Below, one piece after another: positions 8,292 to 16,416 of a DNA stretch of 34,785 nt. The translations under genes and the position numbers were made by a program. A model generated the notes under the pieces. It searched no databases and was not told the origin of the DNA. It worked only from the letters and a program-made list of their open reading frames with translations. Numbering within the stretch: position 1 is the stretch's first letter; every line of letters starts with the position of its first letter. Source of the DNA: an uncultured Spirochaetaceae bacterium (GTDB taxonomy: Bacteria; Spirochaetota; Spirochaetia; Sphaerochaetales; Sphaerochaetaceae). The DNA lies in NCBI GenBank assembly GCA_944389115.1, contig CALXLE010000095.1, positions 1 to 34,785 of the forward strand, read 5' to 3'.

Positions 8292-8960
8292 ATGAGGATA
8301 ACATCGAGCGAGACGATCTACGATGCTCTTAAGGACGAGATAATCTTCCTCAGGCGCAAGCCTGGGGATGAGATATCGCCACAGGAGGTATCAGAGAGAT
8401 TCGATGTGTCGCGGTCGCCCGTCCGTGATGCCCTGATGAGGCTGAGGTCGGATGCGCTTGTTGTGATGCGACCGCAGCGCGGCTGCTGGGTATCCAGGAT
8501 AGATCTTGGGAAGGTGGAGGATGAGCGTTTCTTCCGCCTGGCCCTTGAGAAGAGCGCCATCGAGCGTTTCAAGGACTATATGAAGCTCTCCGATATCACG
8601 AGGATCGAGTACTTCATAGAGCTTCAGAAGGAAGCGCTTGAGTCCGGCGATACTGTTGGCTTCTACAACGCCGATGATGATATGCATGCCATATTCTTCG
8701 AGGCAACGGGCCTTTCCCGGATCTGGCAGCTCATACTCCGTGAGACATCGAATCATAGAAGGATGCGTATCCTATCGATGGGGTCCGATGAGATCCTCAG
8801 AACGAATCTTGAACAGCATCAGCAGCTTGCGAAGGCGCTTGCCGAGCATGATTTTGGGAGTGCTCTCTCAATCGAGACAGAGCATCTTTCTAAGCTCAGG
8901 TATGAGTCAAAGGCTATTGTCGAGGCTCATCCGGAGTATTTCATCTATAAAGAAGGTTGA
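8292..8960 (+). CDS. GntR-family (FadR/FCD subfamily) transcriptional regulator, likely hexuronate-responsive
   Basis: Probable local repressor of the uxu operon, 222 aa. The N-terminal winged helix-turn-helix spans about residues 5-68 (ISPQEVSERFDVSRSPVRDALMRL is the recognition part). The C-terminal FCD ligand domain has the helical His/Asp metal-site style (DDDMHAIFFEATG near 125-137 and NHRRMRIL). It starts 2 nt after uxuA and ends 2 nt before uxuB, so the three are co-translated. It resembles UxuR/ExuR in family and context; the effector (fructuronate or mannonate) is inferred from neighbours. Confidence 0.9.
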   Translation: MRITSSETIYDALKDEIIFLRRKPGDEISPQEVSERFDVSRSPVRDALMRLRSDALVVMRPQRGCWVSRIDLGKVEDERFFRLALEKSAIERFKDYMKLSDITRIEYFIELQKEALESGDTVGFYNADDDMHAIFFEATGLSRIWQLILRETSNHRRMRILSMGSDEILRTNLEQHQQLAKALAEHDFGSALSIETEHLSKLRYESKAIVEAHPEYFIYKEG

Positions 8961-8962
8961 TT

Positions 8963-10567
8963 ATGAAACTCAGCAATGAAGGGCTCAGGTGCCCTGAATG
9001 GAAGGAAAAGGGTTATAAGCTCTTTGATTATGACAGGGCAGGCATAGAGAAAGCTACGCATGATGCTCCTGTATGGGTGCATTTCGGTGCTGGCAATATA
9101 TTCCGCGGTTTCCCTGCAAGGCTTGACCAGATTCTCATCGAGAAGGGGCTGACCGATAAGGGCATCATAGTCGGAGAGGGTTTCGATTATGATATCATCA
9201 GCGATATCTACGATAAGTATGACAGGCTGACGCTCCTTGTTACTCTCAAGGCCAATGGCTCAATCGATAAGGAGATTGTCGGTTCGGTGACTGAGGCCTA
9301 TCCTTGCGATTATCAGTTTGCAGATGCATGGAAGAGATTCGGCGAGGTCTTCACATCGCCGTCCCTGCAGATGGTCTCCTTCACAATTACGGAGAAGGGC
9401 TATGCGCTCAAGGATCCCTCCGGTGAGTACCTTAAGGGCTATGTCCATGATTTCCAGGAAGGACCTGGGAAGTGCATCATGTTCCTCTCCCGCCTTGCGG
9501 AGCTCCTTCTGATGCGCTATAAGAGCGGAGCTTATCCTATTGCACTCGTATCGATGGACAACTGCTCCCATAATGGAGAGAAGGTCCAGACGGCGATAAC
9601 GACAATCGTCGGCGAATGGTGCAAGGCAGGTCTTGTAGACAAGGGCTTCGAGGAGTATGTGAATTCCGATAAGGTATCCTATCCATGGTCGATGATTGAT
9701 AAGATCACTCCGCGCCCGGACAAGAGCGTTGCATCGATGCTCGCTGCAGATGGCTATGAGGATACTGAGACTGTCATCACTGATAAGCACACATATATCG
9801 CATCATTCGTGAATGCGGAGGAGTGTGAGTATCTTGTGATCGAGGATACATTCCCCAACGGAAGACCTGCTCTTGAGAATGCCGGTGTCTATTTCACTGA
9901 TCGCGATACTGTGAACAAGGTCGAGAAGATGAAGGTCTGCACATGCCTCAATCCTCTTCATACTGCGCTTGCTGTCTTCGGCTGCCTCCTTGGCTATACT
10001 CTCATCGCATACGAGATGAAGGATGCCGATCTTGTGAAGCTCGTGAAGAGAATAGGATACAAGGAAGGCCTCCCTGTTGTCGTTAACCCTGGAATCATCG
10101 ATCCTAAGAAGTTCATCGATGAGGTTGTTGATATAAGGATCCCGAATCCATTCATGCCCGATACGCCGCAGCGCATCGCAACCGATACATCACAGAAGCT
10201 CTCCATCCGCTTCGGAGAGACAATCAAGGCATATCTTGCCTCCGATAAGCTCTCAATCGATGATCTGGTATGCATACCGCTTGTCTTTGCCGCATGGCTG
10301 AGATACGCGATGGGCGTTGATGATGAGGGAAAGGTCTTTGAGCCATCCTCCGATCCTCTCCTTGCATATGCCAAGGATGCTCTTAAGGGAATCGAGCTCG
10401 GATACGCAGGCAACCTTGACCAGCTCAGGGAGATCCTCTCCAACCAGAAGATCTTCGGCGTGGATCTGTTTGAGGCAGGTCTGGCGGATAAGGTTCTTGG
10501 ATACTTTGCTTCTATGATCAAAGGTCCTGGTGCAGTCCGCGAAACGCTGCATAAGGTAGTAGGCTGA
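8963..10567 (+). CDS. uxuB: D-mannonate oxidoreductase (fructuronate reductase)
   Basis: NADH-dependent reduction of D-fructuronate to D-mannonate, the step before UxuA. The 534-aa protein belongs to the mannitol dehydrogenase family: VHFGAGNIFRGF (about 28-39) is the N-terminal Rossmann motif, and KMKVCTCLNPLHTALAVFG (about 318-336) is the catalytic Lys/Asn/His region. The ATG at 8963 is chosen because AAGAAGG sits 6 nt upstream; a TTG two codons earlier would overlap the regulator stop. Last gene of uxuA-regulator-uxuB. The isomerase UxaC and the KDG kinase/aldolase needed to complete the path are not in the window. Confidence 0.95.
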   Translation: MKLSNEGLRCPEWKEKGYKLFDYDRAGIEKATHDAPVWVHFGAGNIFRGFPARLDQILIEKGLTDKGIIVGEGFDYDIISDIYDKYDRLTLLVTLKANGSIDKEIVGSVTEAYPCDYQFADAWKRFGEVFTSPSLQMVSFTITEKGYALKDPSGEYLKGYVHDFQEGPGKCIMFLSRLAELLLMRYKSGAYPIALVSMDNCSHNGEKVQTAITTIVGEWCKAGLVDKGFEEYVNSDKVSYPWSMIDKITPRPDKSVASMLAADGYEDTETVITDKHTYIASFVNAEECEYLVIEDTFPNGRPALENAGVYFTDRDTVNKVEKMKVCTCLNPLHTALAVFGCLLGYTLIAYEMKDADLVKLVKRIGYKEGLPVVVNPGIIDPKKFIDEVVDIRIPNPFMPDTPQRIATDTSQKLSIRFGETIKAYLASDKLSIDDLVCIPLVFAAWLRYAMGVDDEGKVFEPSSDPLLAYAKDALKGIELGYAGNLDQLREILSNQKIFGVDLFEAGLADKVLGYFASMIKGPGAVRETLHKVVG

Positions 10568-10572
10568 ATCTA

Positions 10573-10601
10573 TTGAGGCATCCTTCGGGATGCCTTATCA
10601 T
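10573..10601 (+). promoter_or_regulatory. Promoter of the YitT gene overlapping a TTCG hairpin
   Basis: TTGAGG (10573-10578), 17-bp spacer and TATCAT (10596-10601) end 6 nt before the ATG at 10608. The spacer is almost entirely an 8-bp hairpin AGGCATCC-TTCG-GGATGCCT (10576-10595). The hairpin has only a weak T-run, so it may slow or end uxuB transcripts, but is not a textbook terminator. Confidence 0.5.
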
Positions 10602-10607
10602 TCAGTT

Positions 10608-11519
10608 ATGGCTGCACACGGATTCCGTATCTTCTCAAGCGTCAGGGATTATATCTTCCTGATTGTCGGTACTGCCATAGCCGCGACGGCGGCTACTGTC
10701 TTCTATACGCCTGCGCATATAACAGGTGGAGGAGCAACAGGTATCGGAACGATATTCTACTATGTCTTCGGCATAGATCAGGGTATCGTTATGATGTGCA
10801 TAAATATCCCGATAGTGCTTTTCGGCATGAAGGTTTTCGGCTGGCGCTATGGCATACGCACGCTCATAGGCTCCATAATGCTTTCCATCTGGACGATGCT
10901 TATAGGCAATCTTACGGATTATAAGGGATTCCTTGATTACTCTGAGCCGATAAACATACTTCTATCAGCTATATTCGGTGGATGTCTGATGGGAATAGGT
11001 GTAGGGCTTACGATGAAGAGCGGAAGCAACACAGGCGGAACGGATATCGTGTCACAGATCGTTACCCATTTCTTCCCCGTATCGATCGGAACTGTCTCTT
11101 TCTCCATAAATGCCGTCGTTGTGTCATGCGGCGGGATATTCTTCGGCTTCCAGGCAATGCTCTTTGCCATCATCGCTATGTATATATCCGCACAGCTCAC
11201 CAACTATGTGATGATGGGTGTGGGAACAAATCTTGCCAAAGCTGTATACATTCTTTCGGACGACCGCATCACGGCAATCTCCCAAGGTGTGATATCAGAG
11301 CTGGGGCGTGGAGGTACGCTCTTCAGAGGCAATGGAATATATACCGCAAAAGAGCACCAGATGCTTCTTGTCATTGTCCCGAACAACCAGCTTAACAGGC
11401 TTCTTAAGATAATAAAGGAATCAGATGCCTCGGCTTTTGTCTTCATCACCGAGGCATATGAAGTTATCGGCAAGGGCTTCATGCCTATAAACAGGATTGC
11501 CAGAAACAGCGAGAATTAG
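10608..11519 (+). CDS. YitT-family integral membrane protein (DUF161/DUF2179)
   Basis: Inner-membrane protein of unknown transport or sensing role, 303 aa from the chosen start. Five to six membrane helices occupy about residues 10-200 ([76 protein letters not shown]). The C-terminal DUF2179 domain begins near AVYILSDD and has [14 protein letters not shown] and [13 protein letters not shown], as in the family. The start at 10608 is preferred to 10590 because the earlier ATG lies inside the hairpin between -35 and -10; the message would then be leaderless. The stop overlaps the convergent trpB stop by 3 nt. Confidence 0.88.
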   Translation: MAAHGFRIFSSVRDYIFLIVGTAIAATAATVFYTPAHITGGGATGIGTIFYYVFGIDQGIVMMCINIPIVLFGMKVFGWRYGIRTLIGSIMLSIWTMLIGNLTDYKGFLDYSEPINILLSAIFGGCLMGIGVGLTMKSGSNTGGTDIVSQIVTHFFPVSIGTVSFSINAVVVSCGGIFFGFQAMLFAIIAMYISAQLTNYVMMGVGTNLAKAVYILSDDRITAISQGVISELGRGGTLFRGNGIYTAKEHQMLLVIVPNNQLNRLLKIIKESDASAFVFITEAYEVIGKGFMPINRIARNSEN

Positions 11520-12808
11520 TTCTTCTCCCCTCCGATATGGCGGAGGAATTCCTCATATCCGCCGTCCTTATCCTCTTCGCCAGGCTCATACTCTGTAAGA
11601 GGGTAATGCTTCATCACGAAGTCTATATCCTTGTCACCTCTGCCGGAGAGGTTCACAAGGATCTTCTTTCCCTTCCCAATCTCCCTGGCGAGCTTCACCG
11701 CATATGCGACTGCATGGGATGACTCGAGTGCCGGAATTATGCCTTCCATCCTGGATAGTGCATAGAATGCTTCTACAGCCTCTCTGTCGGTAGCAGTCCT
11801 GTAATTCACTCTTCCGATAGAGTGCAGATAGCTGTGCTGCGGCCCGACTCCCGGGTAATCCAGTCCCGATGCGATTGAGTATACCGGAAGCGGCTCTCCA
11901 TCCTTGTCCTGAAGCACAAGCGATTTGAATCCATGGAGGATTCCGACCGTTCCCTTTGAGATCGTCGCTGCATGCATCCCTGTCTCGAGGCCCTTTCCTG
12001 CAGGCTCTACGCCATAGAGCGCAGTGGCTTTATCATCGAGGAATGCTGAAAATATGCCCATCGCATTCGATCCGCCGCCTACGCATGCAACAACCGCATC
12101 AGGCAGAGAGCCTGCATATGAGAGCATCTGCTCCCTTGCCTCTATGCCTATGATTGACTGGAAGTCACGCACCATCGCGGGGAATGGGTGAGGGCCGACG
12201 ACAGAGCCGATACAGTAGATCTGTGTCACAGGATCTGCAAGATAGGCCGCGAAAGCCGCATCAACAGCATCCTTAAGCGTTTTCGTACCGCTTTCTACTG
12301 AGACGACCCTGGCTCCGAGAACCTTCATCCTCGATACATTCGGAGCCTCTTTCTTCACATCGATAGCACCCATGTAGATATCGCAATCGAGACCGAGCAG
12401 CGCTGCGGCGGTAGCAAGCGCAACACCATGCTGTCCAGCACCTGTCTCGGCGATTATCTTCTTCTTGCCCATGCGCTTGGCAAGAAGTGCCTCGCCAAGG
12501 CAGTGGTTGATCTTGTGAGCCCCTGTATGGTTGAGATCCTCCCTTTTGAGGTAGATTTCAGCCCCTCCTGCGGCCTTTGAGAGCCGCTTTGCATGGTATA
12601 CCGGGCTTGGACGGCCCGTATAGTGCTCATTGAGCTCCTTCAGCTCGCTGATGAATGATGGATCGGATGATATCTCCTCGTAGGCCTTCTCGACATCCTT
12701 CATCACCTTCTCAAGCTCAGGTGGCAGATATGCTCCGCCATACTCTCCGAAATATCCATTCTTATCAGGCAGGTTCTCTGTATTGATTGCTTTATTGACA
12801 AGATTCAT
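11516..12808 (-). CDS. trpB: Tryptophan synthase beta chain (orphan TrpB)
   Basis: PLP enzyme joining indole and L-serine to L-tryptophan. The 430-aa product carries the PLP lysine in [18 protein letters not shown] (about 92-109), the ETGAGQHG loop (about 121-128) and the phosphate cup GGGSNAMG (about 246-253). It exceeds a typical TrpB (about 400 aa) through a C-terminal acidic tail ([18 protein letters not shown]). No trpA or other trp gene is nearby, which suggests salvage of external indole or a TrpA elsewhere. An AAGGGAGA SD precedes the ATG; TTGACA on the minus strand (12859-12864) overlaps the upstream gene's stop and may be its -35. Confidence 0.95.
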   Translation of the reverse strand: MNLVNKAINTENLPDKNGYFGEYGGAYLPPELEKVMKDVEKAYEEISSDPSFISELKELNEHYTGRPSPVYHAKRLSKAAGGAEIYLKREDLNHTGAHKINHCLGEALLAKRMGKKKIIAETGAGQHGVALATAAALLGLDCDIYMGAIDVKKEAPNVSRMKVLGARVVSVESGTKTLKDAVDAAFAAYLADPVTQIYCIGSVVGPHPFPAMVRDFQSIIGIEAREQMLSYAGSLPDAVVACVGGGSNAMGIFSAFLDDKATALYGVEPAGKGLETGMHAATISKGTVGILHGFKSLVLQDKDGEPLPVYSIASGLDYPGVGPQHSYLHSIGRVNYRTATDREAVEAFYALSRMEGIIPALESSHAVAYAVKLAREIGKGKKILVNLSGRGDKDIDFVMKHYPLTEYEPGEEDKDGGYEEFLRHIGGEKN

Positions 12809-12864
12809 ATGTTATCTCCCTTTGTTTCGTTGTACAGTAACGCTACTACAGAAAGAAACACTTG

Positions 12865-13470
12865 TCAACACCTTCTGGAATCTTTTATCTTTTGTTTTGT
12901 TCTTTTCTTCGTTGCTTCCGATACTTTGTCGAAATACTCTTCTGTGCTTTTATCGTCGATATAGAAGAAGGAAAGGGCCCAGGCAATGGCCATCGAGATG
13001 TAGTAATCGTCGCTGTCAGCAGCCGTAATTGCATCAAGAAGCACTTTTCTGTCATAGCGTTTCCTGTTTGACATGAGGAAGACGATAGCAGTCCTCTTTG
13101 CGAATGTGCGTTCATCGCTTAAGAGTGCAAGGAAGTACGCAAGAGCTTCCTCCTGTTCTCCTTTCCCTATCTTCAGCGAGGATCCTGCAGCATCTGAATG
13201 GTCCCATGCGGACATGTATGGGAAAAGTTCATCCAGGGATTCAGCTTTTTCCCTGAATGGCTTCTTCCATCCTCCTATCTGAAGCGCACGGAGTATGACA
13301 TCCTCATGATACTTAAAGGGGAAGGAACAGTCACCGATCTCCTTTGCAATCTTCCGGAGAACAGGGATCTTCACTCCTTTTGCGGGATACCTTCCATCCT
13401 TTGAGAGCTTCTCGCTGAAGGCCTTGTAGCTCTCGGAGGCAAGGCCTTCGTAGAGCTTATCAGTATCCAT
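12865..13470 (-). CDS. DNA alkylation repair protein (AlkD-like HEAT-repeat family)
   Basis: Predicted base-excision enzyme of the AlkC/AlkD HEAT-like family acting on alkylated purines. The 201-aa protein is all-helical: IPVLRKIAKEIG (about 35-46), LFPYMSAWDHSDAAGSSL (about 83-100, with the family WD motif), FAKRTAIVFLMSNRKRYD and DDYYISMAIAWALSFFYI (about 155-172). It is shorter than AlkD of Bacillus (about 235 aa) but matches small family members. The start overlaps the LUD gene end by 11 nt, so the pair is an operon. The 3-methyladenine glycosylase gene tag lies divergently just upstream, supporting an alkylation-repair cluster. Confidence 0.82.
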   Translation of the reverse strand: MDTDKLYEGLASESYKAFSEKLSKDGRYPAKGVKIPVLRKIAKEIGDCSFPFKYHEDVILRALQIGGWKKPFREKAESLDELFPYMSAWDHSDAAGSSLKIGKGEQEEALAYFLALLSDERTFAKRTAIVFLMSNRKRYDRKVLLDAITAADSDDYYISMAIAWALSFFYIDDKSTEEYFDKVSEATKKRTKQKIKDSRRC

Positions 13471-14095
13471 AGTCCTCGCCGATGATTATAACGGTGATTC
13501 TGCCTTTTGCCTTCTGCTTCGCGAAGACAACATAGCCACAGCAGATCCTTCCATCCGCCTGGCAGCCAAGAGCTCCGAGGTGGCACTCATCGAATGAAGG
13601 GAATGCGCATTCACCGGTCTTTGCGCATGGCGTATCGTATGAGAGCCTGACGCAGTTCGCAGGGGCTGCTTCTGTCTTCACTCTCACCACTGCGCTTCTG
13701 AGATCTGGTACCAGTTTGTTGATGCCAGCCACGACAATGACTTTTTCTGGACCATAAAGCATTGCAGAGACCCTGTTCGATGTTCCATCGACCTCATACA
13801 GTTCCCCATGCTCCGTTACTGCATTCGCTGATACAAGGTAGAATGATGCGTTGTAAGCATCCCTGTATTCCTTATGCCAGTCCGTCTTTGTCTGGAGATA
13901 CTCCATGATCCCGGTTTCGCGCAGTGTCACGGACCCGCCTGTCGCAGTATAAGCGCCCTCCGGAACCAGACTCTGCACAAGCTTGAGAGCCTCATTCTTG
14001 TCGTTTACATAGACCGCGTTCATTCCATTTCTCTCAAGGGCATCCAGCGTTTTCTTCACTCTTCCCTGCATAGCCTTTCTCTTGTTCGCATCCAT
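13460..14095 (-). CDS. LUD-domain (DUF162, LutC/YkgG-like) protein
   Basis: A 211-aa single-domain LUD protein. The family includes LutC of lactate oxidation, but stand-alone copies have no settled role. Visible landmarks: TATGGSVTLRETGIMEYL (about 50-67), LVSANAVTEHGELYEVDGTSNR (about 87-108), GPEKVIVVAGINKLV (about 115-129), and a Cys-rich tail (PCAKTGEC, CHLGALGC, GRICC) that could bind metal. The start at 14095 is supported by GGGAGG five nt upstream; an upstream in-frame ATG would run through the divergent promoter. It overlaps the alkD-like gene. No lutA/lutB partners are present, so lactate oxidation is unlikely from context. Confidence 0.85.
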   Translation of the reverse strand: MDANKRKAMQGRVKKTLDALERNGMNAVYVNDKNEALKLVQSLVPEGAYTATGGSVTLRETGIMEYLQTKTDWHKEYRDAYNASFYLVSANAVTEHGELYEVDGTSNRVSAMLYGPEKVIVVAGINKLVPDLRSAVVRVKTEAAPANCVRLSYDTPCAKTGECAFPSFDECHLGALGCQADGRICCGYVVFAKQKAKGRITVIIIGEDYGY

Positions 14096-14141
14096 ACAAG
14101 CCTCCCATGAAAAGCTTAGCACAATGTGGTAAGCTCCATAC

Positions 14142-14705
14142 ATGGATAATTCTCAGAAAAGATGTACTTATCTCAATCTGGATAACCCTGCGTATGTAAA
14201 ATACCATGATGAGGAGTGGGGTGTTTCTGAGCATTCCGACAAAAGGCTCTTCGAGTACCTCTTCCTTGAATGCTTCCAGGCTGGTCTTTCCTGGGAATGT
14301 GTTCTGAACAAACGAGAGGCTTTCAGGAAGGCTTTCGATGGCTTCGATGCAGAGAAGATTGCTGCTTATGGGGAGGACAGAATCCAGAAGCTATGCAAAG
14401 ATCCCTCGATCATACGGAACAGACTGAAGATCAGAGCCGCAGTAGTGAATGCAAGAATATTCCTTGATATCCAGCGGGAGTATGGTTCCTTCGATGCTTA
14501 TATCTGGGGATTTACAGGTGGTCAGACTATCATAGAGGATTACAGGATAAGAACGACATCGCCTCTATCTGATGCCATCTCTGCCGATCTCAGGAAGCGG
14601 GGAATGAAATTCATGGGGTCTACAACAATATATGCATATCTGCAGGCAATAGGCATCATTAATGCGCATGGTCATGAATGCTATCTATGCCAAGCAGATG
14701 TTTAA
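14142..14705 (+). CDS. tag: DNA-3-methyladenine glycosylase I
   Basis: Removes 3-methyladenine from DNA, starting base-excision repair. The 187-aa sequence has all Tag hallmarks: the N-terminal zinc ligands (RCTYLNLDNPAYVKYHDEEWG), FLECFQAGLSWECVLNKREAFR (about 41-62), MKFMGSTTIYAYLQAIG (about 154-170) and the C-terminal zinc-snap HGHECYLC (about 176-183). It diverges from the LUD/alkD-like pair over only 46 bp. There is no SD; a weak TAAGCT lies 6 nt before the ATG, and the same interval holds the inverted repeat AGCTTA/TAAGCT (14113-14118, 14130-14135). Confidence 0.96.
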   Translation: MDNSQKRCTYLNLDNPAYVKYHDEEWGVSEHSDKRLFEYLFLECFQAGLSWECVLNKREAFRKAFDGFDAEKIAAYGEDRIQKLCKDPSIIRNRLKIRAAVVNARIFLDIQREYGSFDAYIWGFTGGQTIIEDYRIRTTSPLSDAISADLRKRGMKFMGSTTIYAYLQAIGIINAHGHECYLCQADV

Positions 14706-14735
14706 GAAATTATATGGAGAAGGGGATTAATGCAA

Positions 14736-14764
14736 TTGACACGTTCTCGATAAAAGCTTATTCT
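14736..14764 (+). promoter_or_regulatory. Promoter of initiator tRNA
   Basis: TTGACA (14736-14741), 17-bp spacer, TATTCT (14759-14764); transcription would start about 8 nt before the tRNA. A perfect dyad ATTCTCT-T-AGAGAAT (14760-14774) overlaps the -10 and start point. Confidence 0.65.
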
Positions 14765-14778
14765 CTTAGAGAATTCGA

Positions 14779-14851
14779 CGTAGGGTAGAGCAGTTGGCAG
14801 CTCGTCGGGCTCATAACCCGGAGGTCGCAGGTTCGAGTCCTGCCCCTGCTA
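14779..14851 (+). tRNA. Initiator tRNA-fMet (CAU)
   Basis: A full cloverleaf of 73 nt without encoded CCA. Acceptor CGTAGGG pairs with CCCTGCT except at the first position (C1 opposite U72); D-stem GAGC/GCTC gives A11:U24; the anticodon stem has three G:C pairs (GGG/CCC) around CTCATAA; T-arm GCAGG-TTCGAGT-CCTGC. Unpaired 1-72, A11:U24 and the GGG:CCC stem are the classic initiator marks, so this is tRNA-fMet and not the elongator. Confidence 0.95.
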
Positions 14852-15138
14852 AATTAGGTGTAATCTGGGCCATTGAGCGGCAAAAGCCGACAGTGGAGTG
14901 GGTCTCCAGACCATCAATGAAAAGCGGCAATCTGCTGGTTGAGCACTGGCTCAGAAGTAGGTTGCCTTTCCTTTTGCCCTTTTCGTCCCTGTTTTCCGTC
15001 TGATTATCCATCAAAGTGTCATTCTGACACGGTTTTCGCATGATTGTATCCACCAGCTAGTCAATCTAGCCATATGCTGTATTCAATGCCGATTTATCGG
15101 AAATAGTTAATCCTTTATAAAATAATAAATTAAATAAA
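14852..15138. other. Intergenic region after tRNA-fMet
   Basis: About 290 bp with no supportable gene. It contains a small hairpin TGAGC-ACTG-GCTCA (near 14939-14952), a pyrimidine-rich run that may end tRNA transcripts, the GTGTCA-TTC-TGACAC repeat (15016-15030, separate entry) and an AT-rich tract directly upstream of the sigma-54 promoter. A minus-strand frame here ends in an antisense tRNA translation and is treated as spurious. Confidence 0.6.
15016..15030 (+). promoter_or_regulatory. Candidate enhancer (UAS) for the first hsp20 gene
   Basis: Perfect inverted repeat GTGTCA-TTC-TGACAC, about 110 bp upstream of the sigma-54 -24 element. The GTCA-N3-TGAC core resembles NorR-type enhancer-binding-protein sites, and a related site occurs upstream of the second hsp20 gene. 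Binding is inferred. Confidence 0.5.
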
Positions 15139-15156
15139 TTGGCACGCTTTGTGCTA
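15139..15156 (+). promoter_or_regulatory. Sigma-54 (RpoN) promoter of the first hsp20 gene
   Basis: TTGGCACGCTTTGTGCTA has the invariant GG-N10-GC spacing (GG 15141-15142, GC 15153-15154) and differs from the TGGCAC-N5-TTGCA/T consensus at one base. Transcription would begin about 15165, leaving a leader of about 46 nt with a strong SD. Confidence 0.82.
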
Positions 15157-15210
15157 TTAGTTAGTGTCTGATGAAGACAGGATAAATAGAAAAGATATAG
15201 GAGGCACAAT

Positions 15211-15651
15211 ATGGCTAACGAGATTACAGGATATAACAGGAACGGAAGGAATCTTTCGGTATTCGATGACTTCTTTGATTCGATGCTCAATGCATGGGGT
15301 TCGTATTCATCCAAGGTTCCAGCTGTTGATATCGAGGAGACAGCAGATGACTTCGTGATAAAGGCTGAGCTTCCTGGATACAGCGAGAACGATGTGAAGA
15401 TCTATGTTGAGAAGCATGTTCTTCATATCTCCGGCGAGGAGAACTCAAAGGAAGAGGAGAAGGAAGGCAAGAAGTACCTTATAAAGGAGAGAAGGCATAC
15501 GGCATTCGAGAGATCGTTCAGTCTGCCTGATGGGCTTGATGAGAGCGCTATAAATGCTACCTTCGAGAACGGTATCCTTACCGTAACACTTCCGAAGCTT
15601 CCAGAGGAGAAGCCAAGGCACATCGAAGTGAAGATCGGTTCGAAGAACTGA
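15211..15651 (+). CDS. Small heat-shock protein, Hsp20/alpha-crystallin family (first copy)
   Basis: ATP-independent holdase that keeps unfolding proteins soluble; 146 aa. A short N-terminal arm (FDDFFDSMLNAWG) leads into the alpha-crystallin domain from VPAVDIEETADDFVIKAELPG (about 38 on) to NGILTVTLPK (about 120-129), ending with the oligomerisation motif IEVKI. SD GGAGG lies 7 nt before the ATG. It is a single-gene unit between a sigma-54 promoter and a terminator. It is paralogous to the gene at 16417, with which it shares promoter architecture. Confidence 0.95.
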   Translation: MANEITGYNRNGRNLSVFDDFFDSMLNAWGSYSSKVPAVDIEETADDFVIKAELPGYSENDVKIYVEKHVLHISGEENSKEEEKEGKKYLIKERRHTAFERSFSLPDGLDESAINATFENGILTVTLPKLPEEKPRHIEVKIGSKN

Positions 15652-15674
15652 TCCATTCCGATGCAAGAAGAGAG

Positions 15675-15705
15675 AATCCTGCTGTCAGCAACGGCAGGAT
15701 TTTCT
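15675..15705 (+). terminator. Rho-independent terminator of the first hsp20 gene
   Basis: An 8-bp stem AATCCTGC/GCAGGATT with an 11-nt loop is followed by TTCT; it directly abuts the stop codon of the convergent YbaK-type gene. The T-run is short. Confidence 0.68.
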
Positions 15706-16183
15706 ATGCCTGCTGCTCAGTGGATTTTGCTATGTCGATCCAGCCCTTCGGCCGTGCTATCCTCTCAAGATCCTCCGCATTCATCTCTATGGCGCTGTTT
15801 GTGGATCCTGCCGCGGGGTAGAATGTGCTGAAGCGTTTGAGGGAGATATCCAGATAGAGTGTGACATCATCGGGGAGGGCAAATGGGCAGACTCCTCCTA
15901 CGGGATGACCGGTAAGCCTTTCCACATCGTCAGGTCCTATCATCCTGGCTTTCTCATGGAATGTATCCTTGAACTTCCTGTTATCGATTCTTGCATCGCC
16001 TGCCAGGACTATCACGATGGGGCCGGAAGCCGTCATGAATGACATTGATTTGGCTATTCTTCCTTCCTCTGTATTGAGATCGGCGGCAGCCTCTGCCACC
16101 GTAGCGCTCGATGAAGGGAATTCGATTATGTCCTTATCGCGGCCAAAAGGCCTTAGGAACTCTCTGACTTTCTCTACTGACAT
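15704..16183 (-). CDS. YbaK/ProX-type aminoacyl-tRNA deacylase
   Basis: Predicted trans-editing enzyme that hydrolyses misacylated tRNA (Cys-tRNAPro or Ala-tRNAPro type); 159 aa. Family features: the conserved Lys in EGRIAKSMSFM (about 40-50), IVIVLAGDARID (about 54-65) with KFKDTF, and the HPVGGVCPFALPDDV loop (about 91-105). The start at 16183 gives the normal family length; an in-frame ATG 22 codons upstream would add an unrelated tail. No SD is present, and TACACT ends 6 nt before this ATG with TGGATG 17 bp further, so the message may be leaderless. Confidence 0.87.
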   Translation of the reverse strand: MSVEKVREFLRPFGRDKDIIEFPSSSATVAEAAADLNTEEGRIAKSMSFMTASGPIVIVLAGDARIDNRKFKDTFHEKARMIGPDDVERLTGHPVGGVCPFALPDDVTLYLDISLKRFSTFYPAAGSTNSAIEMNAEDLERIARPKGWIDIAKSTEQQA

Positions 16184-16241
16184 GCTATGAGTGTATCTTT
16201 TTTCCTCATTTTCATCCACAGAATAGATCGGTGTGGCATAA

Positions 16242-16287
16242 TGACACATAAGATTGTGATTTATTCAATGGTGTGTCAATTTGTCCT
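16242..16287 (+). promoter_or_regulatory. Candidate enhancer elements for the second hsp20 gene
   Basis: TGACAC (16242-16247) and GTGTCA-ATT-TGTCCT (16273-16287) are related to the perfect GTGTCA-N3-TGACAC repeat upstream of the first hsp20 gene. They lie about 70-110 bp upstream of the -24 element, a normal distance for an enhancer-binding protein. They also overlap the region upstream of the divergent YbaK-type gene. Confidence 0.42.
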
Positions 16288-16351
16288 GAAAGACCATTTG
16301 CGCAAAACTTGGTTATTTTATAATTTGTTATATTATATATAATAAATTATC

Positions 16352-16369
16352 TTGGCACGCTTTCTGCTA
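16352..16369 (+). promoter_or_regulatory. Sigma-54 (RpoN) promoter of the second hsp20 gene
   Basis: TTGGCACGCTTTCTGCTA is identical to the first hsp20 promoter except for one base and keeps GG-N10-GC (GG 16354-16355, GC 16366-16367). The expected start point, about 16378, coincides with an upstream in-frame ATG and therefore rules that ATG out as the translation start. Confidence 0.82.
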
Positions 16370-16416
16370 AATGATTTATGCAAACACTTGATATAAAAAC
16401 AGGGGTCTTAATTAAT

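Noticed and set aside
8957..8963. TTG start two codons ahead of uxuB ATG
   Set aside because: It overlaps the regulator's stop and lies too close to the AAGAAGG SD; the ATG has proper spacing.
10576..10595. TTCG hairpin as a plain terminator of the uxu operon
   Set aside because: No T-run follows, only TATCATT, and the hairpin lies within a promoter spacer. It may affect mRNA ends but is not called a terminator.
12816..12845. TrpR-like operator upstream of trpB
   Set aside because: GTA and TAC ends match the E. coli operator but the CTAG core does not, and the dyad is poor.
14811..15053. Minus-strand 80-codon frame ending GAGLEPATSGL
   Set aside because: Its end is the familiar antisense translation of a tRNA T-arm; no family or SD supports it.
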